The notes: generated by a model not told the origin, from the letters alone. A stretch of DNA of 64,000 bases from Variovorax sp. 770b2 (GCF_900115685.1 NZ_FOXJ01000001.1:2699796-2763795), one strand, 5' to 3'. Positions 41,030 to 50,193 are shown, counted from the first letter of the stretch. Program-made: numbers and translations.

Positions 41030-41857
41030 CTACCCCGCGCGCCGCACCTCGCCCGGCGTCACGCCGAGCACGCGGCGCATGCACCGCGCCATGTGGCTCT
41101 GGTGCGAGAAGCCGCTCTCCAGCGCCACCAGGCTCGCCGGCATCGCGCTGCGCAGCAGCAGGCCACGCGCGCGGTCCACGCGCCGATGCACCACGTACTC
41201 GTGCACCGGCAGGCCGGTGGAGCGCTTGAACTGTGTCTTCAGGTGCGAGGCGCTCAGGCCTGCGATATCCGCCAGCGCCGAGAGCGACAGATCACCGTCC
41301 AGGTGTGCCTCGATGTATTCCGTCACACGGCGCAGTTGCAGCCGCGTCAGCCCTTGCACGGGCGCCGCCTCGATCTTCTGCCCGGCGACCAGGTGCACGG
41401 CCAGCGCGGTGCCCAGGCTGTCGGTGTACAGCGTGCCGTTCGGAAAACCCGCGCGCCGCTCGGCATCGAGTGCGAGGGCGATGTGCTCGATCTGCGCGTC
41501 GCGGAACTGGTGGCGCTCGCCGAGCCGCGCCCGTTCGGCCGGCAGGCCCATCTCGTCGGCGGTGCGCTGCAGCAGCGAGGGCGCCATGCGCACGACGATC
41601 GAGGTACTGGGCGCTTCCTCGTGCCAGACGTCGGTCGCGCCGGCCGGCAGGATGTCCAGGTCGCCGCGCGTGTAGAGGAACTTGTGCAGCCGGCAGGCGC
41701 CCGGCACCGGCGCGCCCGCGTGCAGCTTGATGCGGTGATCGGGCAATGCCTCGTAGCCGACCACGCCGGCCGGGGTCTGGCGCATGTCCACGCGCAGGCC
41801 GGAGGGCGCGGGCATCACGAAGCTGTCGGCCGTCAGTGCCAGGTCGGTGTCGCTCAT
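41030..41857 (-). CDS. AraC-family transcriptional regulator
   Basis: A 275-residue regulator. The N-terminal half is a cupin-like effector domain, and the C-terminal 100 residues hold the two AraC helix-turn-helix motifs ([45 protein letters not shown] in parts, then [32 protein letters not shown]). It is divergent from an SDR gene and its neighbour, which are the likely targets. An inverted repeat in the gap (41919-41938) may be its site. Confidence 0.92.
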   Translation of the reverse strand: MSDTDLALTADSFVMPAPSGLRVDMRQTPAGVVGYEALPDHRIKLHAGAPVPGACRLHKFLYTRGDLDILPAGATDVWHEEAPSTSIVVRMAPSLLQRTADEMGLPAERARLGERHQFRDAQIEHIALALDAERRAGFPNGTLYTDSLGTALAVHLVAGQKIEAAPVQGLTRLQLRRVTEYIEAHLDGDLSLSALADIAGLSASHLKTQFKRSTGLPVHEYVVHRRVDRARGLLLRSAMPASLVALESGFSHQSHMARCMRRVLGVTPGEVRRAG

Positions 41858-41918
41858 CCTGAAGATTATCTGCCGCGACCGCGCCGCATGTCATCGTCCG
41901 TTTGTGCTCGGGCGCGGC

Positions 41919-41938
41919 CGAACGTGCGCGACCGTTCG
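41919..41938. promoter_or_regulatory. Inverted repeat CGAACG-N8-CGTTCG between araC-type and SDR genes
   Basis: Six-base arms spaced by TGCGCGAC in the 142-base divergent promoter region. It could be the operator of the AraC-type regulator or of another factor. AraC proteins more often bind direct repeats, so this is tentative. Confidence 0.4.
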
Positions 41939-41999
41939 CGCGGCAATCCCGATCATTCGCAGCCATGAACTCCACTCGTTTCAAGGCATGCGAACCATC

Positions 42000-42767
42000 A
42001 TGAACAAACCCTACGCGGGCAAGAAGGCCGTCATCACCGGCGGCACCATCGGCATGGGCCTGGCCACGGCGCAGGCGCTGCTCGAAGGCGGCGCCCAGGT
42101 GCTGGTGACCGGGCGCAATCCCGAGAACCTCGAAGCGGCGCGCCGCACGCTCGGTCAGGGCGCGCATGTGCTGGCGTCCGACACGGCCTCGCTCGCCGAC
42201 ATCGACGCCCTCGCCGCCACGGCACGCGAGCGCTTCGGCCACATCGACCTGCTGCACATCAACGCGGGCATCGCGACGCTGGAGCCCTTCGCGCAGGTGA
42301 CCGAAGCAGGCTACGACCGCGCCTTCGCGATCAACACCAAGGGCCCGTTCTTCACCGTGCAGCGCCTTGCGCCGCTGATGCCGCAGGGCAGCGCGATCGT
42401 CTTCACCTCGTCCATCGCCGACGAGGGAGGCATGCACGGCATGAGCGTCTACAGCGGCACGAAGGCCGCCCTGCGCTCGTTCGCCTCGGGCTTCGCGGCC
42501 GAGCTGGTGACGCGCGGCGTCCGCGTCAACGTGGTGAGCCCCGGCTTCATCGACACGCCCACGCTCGGCATCGCCGATGCGACGGCCCAGGAGCGCGCGG
42601 AGTTCATTCGCATCGGCGACCAGATCACGCCGATGCGGCGCCACGGCACGGCCGCCGAGGTGGCGCGCGCGGTGCTCTTCTTCGCGTTCGAGGCGACCTT
42701 CACGACAGGCGCGCGGCTCACGGTCGACGGCGGACTGGGGCAGAACCTCACGCCGGCCGCGGGCTGA
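42000..42767 (+). CDS. Short-chain dehydrogenase/reductase (SDR)
   Basis: A 255-residue classical SDR. The cofactor motif is [10 protein letters not shown] (TGxxxGxG), the structural motif is NAG in INAGIA, the catalytic Ser is in [10 protein letters not shown] and the YxxxK pair is in [20 protein letters not shown] and a C-terminal [13 protein letters not shown] complete the family pattern. I use the ATG at 42000 (MNKPYAGKK); an ATG four codons earlier is possible. The substrate is unknown. The next gene begins 25 bases downstream. Confidence 0.93.
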   Translation: MNKPYAGKKAVITGGTIGMGLATAQALLEGGAQVLVTGRNPENLEAARRTLGQGAHVLASDTASLADIDALAATARERFGHIDLLHINAGIATLEPFAQVTEAGYDRAFAINTKGPFFTVQRLAPLMPQGSAIVFTSSIADEGGMHGMSVYSGTKAALRSFASGFAAELVTRGVRVNVVSPGFIDTPTLGIADATAQERAEFIRIGDQITPMRRHGTAAEVARAVLFFAFEATFTTGARLTVDGGLGQNLTPAAG

Positions 42768-42792
42768 AACCCACACCCAAGGAACACACGAC

Positions 42793-43656
42793 ATGACCGA
42801 CGTTTCCCTCATCGGCCTCGGCCCCATGGGCATTGCACTCGCGCGTGCCCTTCAATCGAAATTCACGCTGACGGTGTGGAACCGCACCGCCGAACGCGCG
42901 AAGCCCGTGCTGAACCAGGGCACGGTGCTCGCAGCCGACGCGCTCGCCGCGGTCCAGGCCAGCCCCGTCGTGCTGGTCTGCGTGGCCGACTACACGGCCT
43001 GGCGCGCGATTCTCGCCACGCCCGGCGTGGCCGACGCACTGCGCGGCAAGGTGCTGGTGCAACTGAGCACCGGCACCCCGCAGGACGCGCGCGACGACTG
43101 GGCCGCCTTGAGCGGCGTGGCCTGTCTCGATGGCGCCCTGCTCGCCACCCCCGGCCAGATCGGCCGGCCCGACACGCCCCTTTTCATCTCCGGCGAAGAA
43201 CGCGCCCTTGCCGCCTGCCGGCCAGTGCTCCAAGCCATCGCCGGGAACATCCAGTACATGGGCGAGCCCATCGGCAACGCGGCCGCCTGGGACCTGGCCA
43301 CGCTCTCGTGCATGTTCGGCGCGATGAGCGGGTTCTTCCACGGCGTGCGCATCTGCGAATCCGAAGGGCTGCAGGTGGACGCGTTCTCCCGGATGATCGG
43401 CGCGATTTCGCCGGTGCTCGGCGAAATGATCGACGCCGAGGGCCAGGCCATCCACGCGAACCGGTACGGCGAGCCCGAGAGCTCGATGGCCACCTGCGCG
43501 GGCTCGGGCCGGCTCTTCGTGAAGCAGGCACGCGAGGCCGGGCTCGATGCGAGCTTTCCGGATTTCCTGATGGGGTTGTTCGACCGATCGCTGGGCGCAG
43601 GCTTCGCGAACGAACGCCTGGCCGCGATGGTGAAAGTGATGCGCCAGGCCGCCTGA
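42793..43656 (+). CDS. NAD(P)-dependent oxidoreductase, 6PGDH-fold, imine reductase-like
   Basis: A 287-residue beta-hydroxyacid-dehydrogenase/imine-reductase superfamily protein. The N-terminal motif GLGPMGIALARAL and VWNRTAERAKP are as in NADPH-dependent imine reductases. The C-terminal helical domain (AAWDLATLSCMFGAMSGFFHGVRICESEG) is all-alpha, for dimerisation. The standard catalytic Lys of beta-hydroxyacid dehydrogenases is not evident, which favours the imine-reductase group. The reaction is inferred from family only. Confidence 0.85.
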   Translation: MTDVSLIGLGPMGIALARALQSKFTLTVWNRTAERAKPVLNQGTVLAADALAAVQASPVVLVCVADYTAWRAILATPGVADALRGKVLVQLSTGTPQDARDDWAALSGVACLDGALLATPGQIGRPDTPLFISGEERALAACRPVLQAIAGNIQYMGEPIGNAAAWDLATLSCMFGAMSGFFHGVRICESEGLQVDAFSRMIGAISPVLGEMIDAEGQAIHANRYGEPESSMATCAGSGRLFVKQAREAGLDASFPDFLMGLFDRSLGAGFANERLAAMVKVMRQAA

Positions 43657-43691
43657 ACGGGGCGGGCCGGCGCGGCAGGCCTTGCTGGACC

Positions 43692-44699
43692 TTATTGGAC
43701 GATCGGGCTGCCCGGAATCTGGTCCGTCGGCGGCCTGAAGATCTGCGCCGCATCGATCGCGTCGAAGCGGTACTGCTTGCCGCAGAAGTCGCAGCCCACC
43801 TCGATGTCGCCGCGCTCGGCGAGGATCTCCTCGGCTTCTTCGACGCCGAGCCCGCGGATCATCTGCGCCACGCGCTCGCGGCCGCAGGTGCACGCGAAAT
43901 GCGGACCGAGCGGGCCGGCCTGCGGCTCGAAGCGCAGCAGCTTCTCTTCCCAGAACAGGCGGCGAAGAATGGTCTCGATGTCCAGCGTGAGCAGTTCGTC
44001 GCGCTTGAGGCTCGAGGCCAGGATCGAGATGCGGTTGTAGTCCTCGTTCAGGCCGATCTGGTCTTCGTTGGCCTGGTCGCGGTCCTTGTCGGAAGTACCG
44101 GACGTGCCTTCGAGGTTGCCCTCGCCCTTCACCGGCAGGCGCTGGATCAGCAGGCCCGCCGCGACCTTGTCGTCGGCCGCGAGCACCAGCGTGGTGTCCA
44201 GCTGTTCGCTCTGCAGCATGTAGTGCTCCAGCACGTCGCTCAACTTGCCCAGCTTCTCGCCTTCGTCGCCGAAGAGCGGCACGACGCCCTGGTACGGCGT
44301 GGCGCCCGGGAGCTTGTCCTTCGGGTCGAGCGTGATCGCGCAGCGGCCCTTGTTGCTCACGTTGACCATGTCCGGCAGGCGCGCATCGGCCGGCAGGTCG
44401 CCGATCACCTTGGCGGTGGCGCGCAGGCTCAGGTCGGGCTTGGCCTCGGCCACGGCCACCTTGACGGGACCGTCGCCGAAGATCTGCAGGATCAGCGCGC
44501 CGTTGAACTTGATGTTCGACTGCATCAGCGTGGCCGCGGCCGTCATCTCGCCCAGCAGCTCGGCCACGGGCGTTGGATACGGGCCGGTCGCGGTGTTGGA
44601 GGCGCGCCGCGCAAGGATCTCCTGCCACGCATCTGTCAGGCGCACGATCATGCCGCGCACCGGCAGGCCATCGAACAGGAATTTGTGCAACTCGCTCAA
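43692..44699 (-). CDS. hslO: 33-kDa redox-regulated chaperone Hsp33
   Basis: A 335-residue redox-switched holdase. The zinc-binding cysteines are in CTCGRERVA (CxC) and CDFCGKQY (CxxC) near the C terminus, as in the family. The N-terminal domain includes LLGEMTAAATLMQSNIKFNGALILQIFGDGPV in parts and VNVSNKGRCAITLDP. An extra charged stretch (TSGTSDKDRDQANEDQ) sits mid-protein. The start is a TTG at 44699; no ATG or GTG fits the family N terminus. It is 39 bases downstream of the carbonic anhydrase gene. Confidence 0.94.
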   Translation of the reverse strand: MSELHKFLFDGLPVRGMIVRLTDAWQEILARRASNTATGPYPTPVAELLGEMTAAATLMQSNIKFNGALILQIFGDGPVKVAVAEAKPDLSLRATAKVIGDLPADARLPDMVNVSNKGRCAITLDPKDKLPGATPYQGVVPLFGDEGEKLGKLSDVLEHYMLQSEQLDTTLVLAADDKVAAGLLIQRLPVKGEGNLEGTSGTSDKDRDQANEDQIGLNEDYNRISILASSLKRDELLTLDIETILRRLFWEEKLLRFEPQAGPLGPHFACTCGRERVAQMIRGLGVEEAEEILAERGDIEVGCDFCGKQYRFDAIDAAQIFRPPTDQIPGSPIVQ

Positions 44700-44738
44700 A
44701 ACGGATTCTTCTTTCTGTCTGTTGGGCCTGCGCGGGAG

Positions 44739-45263
44739 TCAGGCGATTTTCTTGAGGCCCTTCGCGTAGCGAATGGCGTTTTCGACGTAATGCTCGGAGC
44801 CGTGACGCAGCCGGGCAGCGTCTTCGTCGCTGATCGTGCGCATCACCTTGGCGGGCGAGCCGAAGATGAGGGAGTTGTCGGGAAACTCCTTGCCCTCGGT
44901 CACCACGCTGCCGGCGCCAACGATCGAATTGCGGCCGATCTTCGCGTTATTCAAGACCACCGCCTGGATGCCGATGAGCGAGTTGTCGCCGATGGTGCAG
45001 CCGTGCAGCATGACCTGGTGGCCGATGGTGACGTTCTCGCCCACGGTGAGCGGGCTGCCGGGGTCCGAATGCAGCATCGACATGTCCTGCACGTTGCTGT
45101 TGCGGCCGATGGTCATCGTCTCGTTGTCCCCGCGCAGCACGGCGCCGAACCAGATGCTTGCGTTCTCGCCCAGCTTCACATTGCCGATCACCTCCGCGCT
45201 GTCGGCGACCCAGGCGCCGGCGCCAAGTTGCGGCGCAACGCCGTCGAGTTCGTAGAGGGCCAT
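44739..45263 (-). CDS. Gamma-carbonic anhydrase family protein
   Basis: A 174-residue left-handed beta-helix protein with hexapeptide repeats. The three zinc histidines of the gamma class are present in SMLHSD, GHQVMLHG (two His). RGDNE and NVQDMS match the conserved substrate-site loop. The ATG at 45263 is preferred over a start seven codons earlier. Homologues such as YrdA often have little measurable activity, so catalysis is not certain. Confidence 0.92.
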   Translation of the reverse strand: MALYELDGVAPQLGAGAWVADSAEVIGNVKLGENASIWFGAVLRGDNETMTIGRNSNVQDMSMLHSDPGSPLTVGENVTIGHQVMLHGCTIGDNSLIGIQAVVLNNAKIGRNSIVGAGSVVTEGKEFPDNSLIFGSPAKVMRTISDEDAARLRHGSEHYVENAIRYAKGLKKIA

Positions 45264-45301
45264 CGCAAGAGTCTCCGGGGGCAAAAACTAGAATTGTAGG
45301 G

Positions 45302-46120
45302 ATGCACCCCCGATTGAGCGCGCTGGCCGCGCTGCGACTGACCGATCCTGAACAAAAAGTGGCGGCAACGCACGCCACCGCGTTACTGGCCGCTACCGAT
45401 TCCATAGCAACCGACCCCATCCGCACCGAGGGCGACGACCTGGGCGTGCCCGGCCGCCCCGAGCGGCCGGTGCGCGTGTCCGCCACCGCGGTGCAGAAGC
45501 GCTCGCCCTTCACGCCCGAAGGCCGCGCCTCGCTCATCCATTCGATCTGCCACATCGAGTTCAACGCGATCAACCTCGCGCTCGATGCGGCCTGGCGCTA
45601 CGACGGCATGCCCGAGGCCTACTACCGCGACTGGCTGCGCGTGGCCGACGAGGAGGCGCTGCACTTCACGCTGCTGCATGCGCACCTGCAGGGCATGGGC
45701 TACCGTTACGGCGATTTCCCCGGCCACGACGGCCTGTGGAACATGTGCGAGAAAACCAAGGACGACGTGCTCGCCCGCATGGCGCTGGTGCCTCGCACGC
45801 TGGAGGCGCGCGGCCTGGACGCCACGCCGCTGATCCAGGCCAAGCTCAGGCGCGTCAACACGCCCGATGCGCTGCGCGCGGTGGAGATCCTGGACATCAT
45901 CCTGCGTGACGAGGTGGGCCATGTCGCCATCGGCAACCACTGGTACCGCTGGCTCTGCGAGCGCGCGGGGCTCGATGCCGAAGCCAACTACCCGGCGCTC
46001 GTGGCGCGCTACGACGCACCGCGGATCAGGCCGCCATTCAATCTCGAAGCCCGCGAACGCGCCGGCTTCACCGCCGAAGAGCTGCGCATGCTGGCAGCCG
46101 GCTCCGACACATCGACATGA
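45302..46120 (+). CDS. Ferritin-like DUF455 protein
   Basis: A 272-residue all-helical protein. Diiron-type motifs are visible: HIEFNAINLALDAAWRY, DEEALHFTLLHAHL and ILRDEVGHVAIGNHWYRW, giving the E, ExxH, E, ExxH pattern of ferritin-like proteins. DUF455 members include tRNA-hydroxylase (MiaE)-like relatives. Its natural substrate is unknown. The ATG at 45302 is 38 bases from the divergent carbonic anhydrase start, and the stop overlaps the pentapeptide-repeat gene (ATGA). Confidence 0.88.
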   Translation: MHPRLSALAALRLTDPEQKVAATHATALLAATDSIATDPIRTEGDDLGVPGRPERPVRVSATAVQKRSPFTPEGRASLIHSICHIEFNAINLALDAAWRYDGMPEAYYRDWLRVADEEALHFTLLHAHLQGMGYRYGDFPGHDGLWNMCEKTKDDVLARMALVPRTLEARGLDATPLIQAKLRRVNTPDALRAVEILDIILRDEVGHVAIGNHWYRWLCERAGLDAEANYPALVARYDAPRIRPPFNLEARERAGFTAEELRMLAAGSDTST

Positions 46121-46806
46121 CCCCCACCGCCTCCGTCATTTCCGACCAGACCTGGTCGCGCGCCGACCTGCTCGCCTGCCTGCAAGGCCGCGACACGCCC
46201 CCGCATTTCGAGCGCTGCAACTTCGACGAAGCAGACCTTTCCCGGCTCGACCTGCGCGGCGCGCAATTCACGCTGTGCCAGTTCGCCGAAGCATCGTTCG
46301 AGCGGGCGCTGCTGTCGGAAACCCGCTGGGCCGGATGCCGCGCACGCCAGGCCGACTTCGGCCTCGCGGACCTCACGAATGCGCGCTTCCAGGACTGCGA
46401 TCTCAACAACACGCAGTGGACGCGCGCCAAGCTGGCTTCGGCGCTGTTCACCGGTGTGAAGCTCACGGGCGCGCATTTCGCCGAGGTTTCTGCATTGGGC
46501 ATCGTCTTCAAGGACTCGCTGCTGATCGATGCGCACCTGCGCAGCCTGTCGTTCCGGAAGCACACGCTCGCGCAGCTCGATTTCTCCGAAGCCGACCTCT
46601 CGGGCTGCGATTTTCGCGAGGCCGTGTTCGAGGGCGGGAGCCTGCGCAACGCGCACCTGAAGCTCGCGCGCTTCGAAGGGGCCGACCTGCGCGATGTCGA
46701 CCTGGGCGGCCTGCGCCTGGCGAACGCCGCGCAGTTCAAGGGCGCGACCATCTCGCACCGGCAAGCCGCGTCGCTGGTCGAAGAGCTGGGCCTGCGCGTG
46801 GTCTGA
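46117..46806 (+). CDS. Pentapeptide-repeat protein
   Basis: A 229-residue protein with about 25 pentapeptide units of the A(D/N)LxX form (for example NFDEADLSRLDLRGAQF, DFGLADLTNARF, DFSEADLSGCDF, ADLRDVDLGGLRLANAAQF). These fold as a right-handed quadrilateral beta-helix. It resembles the QnrB/MfpA group in shape but family members have many roles. No signal peptide is seen, so it is cytoplasmic. Coupled by overlap to the DUF455 gene. Confidence 0.9.
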   Translation: MTPTASVISDQTWSRADLLACLQGRDTPPHFERCNFDEADLSRLDLRGAQFTLCQFAEASFERALLSETRWAGCRARQADFGLADLTNARFQDCDLNNTQWTRAKLASALFTGVKLTGAHFAEVSALGIVFKDSLLIDAHLRSLSFRKHTLAQLDFSEADLSGCDFREAVFEGGSLRNAHLKLARFEGADLRDVDLGGLRLANAAQFKGATISHRQAASLVEELGLRVV

Positions 46807-46824
46807 GGTCCTGGCCCTTGGGGG

Positions 46825-47304
46825 TCAGCCCGGCGCAGGCCGGCTGTGCACCACCAGCTTCGGCGTGAAGTACTGGAGCACCTCGCCGCGCTGGTTGCGC
46901 GTCTGGCAGCGCATGGTCACCATCGCGCGGCCGGGCTTGGAGCGCGAGGGCGTGATGTCGAGCACCTCGCTCACGACGTGCAGCACGTCGCCGGGCCGCG
47001 TCGGCTTGGGCCACTGCAGCTCGCCGCCCGAGCCGATGATGCCGTCGGCCAGCGGCACGCCGCTTTCCACCAGCAGCTTCATCGTGAGCGCCGCCGTGTG
47101 CCAGCCGCTCGCCGCGAGCCCGCCGAAGAAGGTGTGCTTGGCCGCCTCTTCGTCGGTGTGGAAGGGCTGCGGATCGAACTGCAGCGCGAAGGCCTTGATC
47201 TGCGCCACGTCCAGCGTGTGCTCGCCGCTCTGGAAGCGGTCGCCGACCGACAGGTCTTCCAGGTACAGCGCGCGCTTCGCGCCGGTGTCAGTGGGTGCGT
47301 CCAT
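46825..47304 (-). CDS. MaoC-like (R)-specific enoyl-CoA hydratase
   Basis: A 159-residue hot-dog-fold hydratase. The signature FDPQPFHTDEEAAKHTFFGGLAASGWHTAAL contains the catalytic Asp and His of the family (DPQPFH), and YLEDLSVGDRF is the usual N terminus. It follows the thiolase gene by 42 bases and is likely cotranscribed, so it would act in fatty-acyl or polyhydroxyalkanoate metabolism. Substrate chain length is unknown. Confidence 0.92.
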   Translation of the reverse strand: MDAPTDTGAKRALYLEDLSVGDRFQSGEHTLDVAQIKAFALQFDPQPFHTDEEAAKHTFFGGLAASGWHTAALTMKLLVESGVPLADGIIGSGGELQWPKPTRPGDVLHVVSEVLDITPSRSKPGRAMVTMRCQTRNQRGEVLQYFTPKLVVHSRPAPG

Positions 47305-47346
47305 GAGGTCTCCTTGTCGTGCGTTCGCGCATTCTCGAACTTTTCG

Positions 47347-48480
47347 TCAGACGCGCTCCAGGATGGTCGCGATACCCTGTCCGCCGCCGATGCACTGCGT
47401 GGCCAGCGCATAACGGCCCTTTTCGCGTACCAGCAGCGACGCTGCCTTGCCCGTGATGCGCGCACCGGTCGCCCCCAGCGGATGGCCGATGGACAGGCCA
47501 CCGCCATCGAGGTTGATCTTCGCCGGATCGAGGCCCAGATCGCGAATGCAAGCGAGCGCCTGCGACGAGAAGGCCTCGTTGATCTCGATCACGTCGAGGT
47601 CCGCCGCGGTCAGCCCCGCGCGTGCCAGTGCCTTGCGCGTTGCGGGGATCGGGCCGATGCCCATGATGGCCGGGTCCACGCCCACGGTCGCGAACGACTT
47701 GATGCGCGCGAGCATCTGCAGGCCGTGCTTCGCGGCGAAGGCGTCGCTGGTCACGAGCACGACGGCCGCGCCGTCGGTGAGCGGCGACGAGGTGCCGGCC
47801 GTCACCACGCCGTCGGGGCGGAACGCGGGCTTGAGATTCGCCAGCGCTTCGGCCGAGGTCGCAGGGCGGATGCAGCCGTCCGCATCGACCACGTCGCCCG
47901 AGGCCAGGCGCACCGGCACGATCTCGCCCGCGAGGCGCCCTTCGGCACGCGCGGCGGCAGCCTTGCGGTGCGATTCGACCGCGAAGGCCTCCTGGTCGGC
48001 GCGGCTCACGTTCCAGCGCTGCGCGACGTTCTCGGCGGTCTCGCCCATCGAGATGTATGCATCGGTGTTGGCCAGCAGCTCGGGGCTGGGCGAGAAGTTG
48101 AAGCCGCCCTGCGGCACCATCGTCATCGACTCCACGCCAACGCACAGGAAGGTCTCGCCCATGCCCGCCTCGATCTGCGCCGCGGCGATGTGCACGGCCT
48201 GCATCGACGAGCCGCAGAAGCGGTTCACCGTCATGCCGCCCACTTCGTGCGGCAGGCCGGCCAGCAGGCCGACGATGCGCGCGACGTTGTTGCCCTGCGA
48301 AGCCTCGGGGTAGGCGCAGCCCAGGATGATGTCTTCGAGCAGCGCGGGGTCCAGGTCGGTGCGCTGCAGCAGGCCCTTCACCACGCCGGCGGCCAGCGTG
48401 TCGGGGCGCACCTCGGCGAGCGCACCCTTCCTGGCGAAGTGGAACGGCGAGCGGGCGTAGGCGGAAATGACGGCTTTCAT
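47347..48480 (-). CDS. Acetyl-CoA acyltransferase (thiolase)
   Basis: A 377-residue thiolase. The nucleophile Cys is in NRFCGSSMQAVHIAAAQIE, the second active-site block is NEAFSSQALA (His/Asn region) and the C-terminal Cys is in CIGGGQG. It starts MKAVISAYARSPFHFARKGAL at 48480. The degradative FadA/PaaJ-like group fits its length. A TetR-type operator overlaps its promoter region (48504-48521), suggesting control by the adjacent TetR regulator. Substrate range is not determined. Confidence 0.93.
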   Translation of the reverse strand: MKAVISAYARSPFHFARKGALAEVRPDTLAAGVVKGLLQRTDLDPALLEDIILGCAYPEASQGNNVARIVGLLAGLPHEVGGMTVNRFCGSSMQAVHIAAAQIEAGMGETFLCVGVESMTMVPQGGFNFSPSPELLANTDAYISMGETAENVAQRWNVSRADQEAFAVESHRKAAAARAEGRLAGEIVPVRLASGDVVDADGCIRPATSAEALANLKPAFRPDGVVTAGTSSPLTDGAAVVLVTSDAFAAKHGLQMLARIKSFATVGVDPAIMGIGPIPATRKALARAGLTAADLDVIEINEAFSSQALACIRDLGLDPAKINLDGGGLSIGHPLGATGARITGKAASLLVREKGRYALATQCIGGGQGIATILERV

Positions 48481-48503
48481 GAAGATGCTCCTTGAGGCAA
48501 AAC

Positions 48504-48521
48504 CTACCATCCAATCGGTAG
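48504..48521. promoter_or_regulatory. TetR-type operator CTACC-N8-GGTAG before thiolase gene
   Basis: An inverted repeat, CTACC-atccaatc-GGTAG, 23 bases upstream of the thiolase start. The same pattern with identical 8-base spacing occurs in front of the TetR gene at 49174-49191. The shared arms mark the probable binding site of that TetR repressor. Confidence 0.75.
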
Positions 48522-48576
48522 TCTATCGGGTCAAAAAATAAGCACGCCGATGCGTGCCTGCGATGCCGCCCGGCCG

Positions 48577-49173
48577 TCAGCCGGGCAATGAACTCCTGAG
48601 TTGCGCGATGGCTTCGTCGAAGTCTTCGACGCGCCCCGTCATGCGCGAGGCGAGCAGCGCGCCCTGGCACACCGAGAACACATAGCTGGCCTGCGAAGCG
48701 ACCGGGGCGGCGCCCTTCTTTCGCGCCTCCGCCGGTGCCAGCGCGCCCAGCACGCCGGTGAGCCACAGCACCTGCGTGTGGCGCAGTTCCTGCACGGCCT
48801 GGCGCAACTCGTCGTTGATGCAATCCCACCCCGGCGCCAGCGAGCCGGCGGGGCACATGCCCGAGCCGGCCCTCAGCGTGTTGCGGTACATGCGGAAATA
48901 CGAGTCGAGCGCGTCCTTGGGCTTTCGCTCGCGGGCCGCGTCCCAGTCCTTGAAGTACTGGGTGGCCTGCCGGATCACCGCGATGCCCAGCGCTTCCTTG
49001 GTCGGAAAGTGGTGGTACAGGCTCGCCTTGCGGATGCCGACCGCGTCGGCCACGTCCTGGAAGCTGAAGCCCAGGTACGAGCGCGTTTCGATCAGGCTGC
49101 GCGCCACCCCGAGGATCTGGTCCCGGGTGCTGCCGGCAGCAAGCGCGGCAGGAATGGCAATGGCGTTGGTCAT
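48577..49173 (-). CDS. TetR-family transcriptional regulator
   Basis: A 198-residue regulator. The N-terminal helix-turn-helix is RDQILGVARSLIETRSYLGFSFQDVADAVGIRKASLYHHFPTKEAL (parts of residues 18-65). The C-terminal domain is ligand-binding and TetR_C-like. It is upstream of the thiolase gene on the same strand, 96 bases away. The operator pair at both promoters implies repression of itself and of the thiolase/MaoC unit, probably relieved by an acyl-CoA or related compound. Confidence 0.93.
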   Translation of the reverse strand: MTNAIAIPAALAAGSTRDQILGVARSLIETRSYLGFSFQDVADAVGIRKASLYHHFPTKEALGIAVIRQATQYFKDWDAARERKPKDALDSYFRMYRNTLRAGSGMCPAGSLAPGWDCINDELRQAVQELRHTQVLWLTGVLGALAPAEARKKGAAPVASQASYVFSVCQGALLASRMTGRVEDFDEAIAQLRSSLPG

Positions 49174-49191
49174 CTACCTACTATAAGGTAG
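49174..49191. promoter_or_regulatory. TetR-type operator CTACC-N8-GGTAG at the tetR start
   Basis: CTACC-tactataa-GGTAG abuts the start codon of the TetR gene on the minus strand. Read on that strand it contains a TATAGT that could be a -10 and a TAGGTAG next to the ATG. Binding here would block both transcription and ribosome access. Confidence 0.75.
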
Positions 49192-49224
49192 GGAAATTCG
49201 AACCGCAAGCCGCAGGGTCATTGG

Positions 49225-50193
49225 TCAATCGGCCTTGATGTTCGCGGCCTTCACGATGCGCCCGTTGCTCTCGAACTCCGAGGCGATCTCCTTGGCGAAG
49301 GCTGCAGAGGTGCCACCGGTGGGCACGTTGTCGGTGGCCGTGAGCTTGGCGCGCAGCTCGGGGCTGGCCAGCGCCTTGTTGATCTCGACGTTGTACCTGG
49401 CGATCAATGCGGGCGGCGTGGCCGCGGGCGCGAAGACGCCGAACACCGAGTTGATGTTCGCCGCGTTGTAGCCCAGCTCGCCCAGCGTGGGCACCTGCGG
49501 CAGGCTCTCCAGCCGCGCCGGCGCGCCCACCGCCAGCGGCCGCAGCTTGCCCGACTGGATGTGCGAGGTGAGCGTCGGGCTCGCGTTGGTCGAGAGAATC
49601 TCGAACTGCCCGCCCAGCGCATCGTTGAGCTGCTGGCCGCCGCCCTTGTAGGGCACATGCGTGATCTCCACGCCCGTCGCCGCCCTCACCTGCTCGAGCA
49701 CGATGTGGCCGAGCGACGCCGGCCCCGAGGTGGCCCAGCGCACCGCGCCGGGCTGCGCCTTGGCATCGGCGACGAGCGCGCGGAAATCCTTGGCCTTGCT
49801 GGCGGGCGTGGCGATCAGCAGCACCGGCGAATACATCACGCTCGCCACCGGCGCGATGTCCTTGAGCGCGTCGAAGGGCAGCTTGCCCAGGTGCGGGCTC
49901 AGCACCAGCGGGCTGATGGCCGAGAAGCCGAGCGTCGCGCCATCGGGCGCGGCCTTGGCCACGGCGTCCATGCCGATGGCGCCGCTCGCGCCGGCGCGGT
50001 TGTCCACGATGACCGTCGCGCCCAGTTGCGCGGCGAGCCTGTCGCCGAGCGCACGCGCGACCACGTCGCTGACACCGCCTGCGGGGTACGCCACGATGAG
50101 GCGCACGGTCTTGGGAATGGCTTGGGCCTGTGCGCCGGCAGCAGCACAGAGCGCGGCGGCGATCAGCCACGAAGGCTTGAACGAAAAAGACAT
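49225..50193 (-). CDS. Tripartite tricarboxylate transporter (Bug-family) substrate-binding protein 1
   Basis: A 322-residue periplasmic binding protein of the Bug/TctC family. The signal peptide (SWLIAAALCAAAGAQAQA) precedes the family opening KTVRLIVAYPAGGVSDVVARALGDRL. ITHVPYKGGGQQLNDALGGQ is the conserved mid-protein block and RPLAVGAPARLESLPQVPTLGELG the next. Bug proteins bind small carboxylates. No membrane components (TctA/TctB) are nearby. The start is ATG at 50193; 20 bases separate it from the next Bug gene. Confidence 0.93.
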   Translation of the reverse strand: MSFSFKPSWLIAAALCAAAGAQAQAIPKTVRLIVAYPAGGVSDVVARALGDRLAAQLGATVIVDNRAGASGAIGMDAVAKAAPDGATLGFSAISPLVLSPHLGKLPFDALKDIAPVASVMYSPVLLIATPASKAKDFRALVADAKAQPGAVRWATSGPASLGHIVLEQVRAATGVEITHVPYKGGGQQLNDALGGQFEILSTNASPTLTSHIQSGKLRPLAVGAPARLESLPQVPTLGELGYNAANINSVFGVFAPAATPPALIARYNVEINKALASPELRAKLTATDNVPTGGTSAAFAKEIASEFESNGRIVKAANIKAD

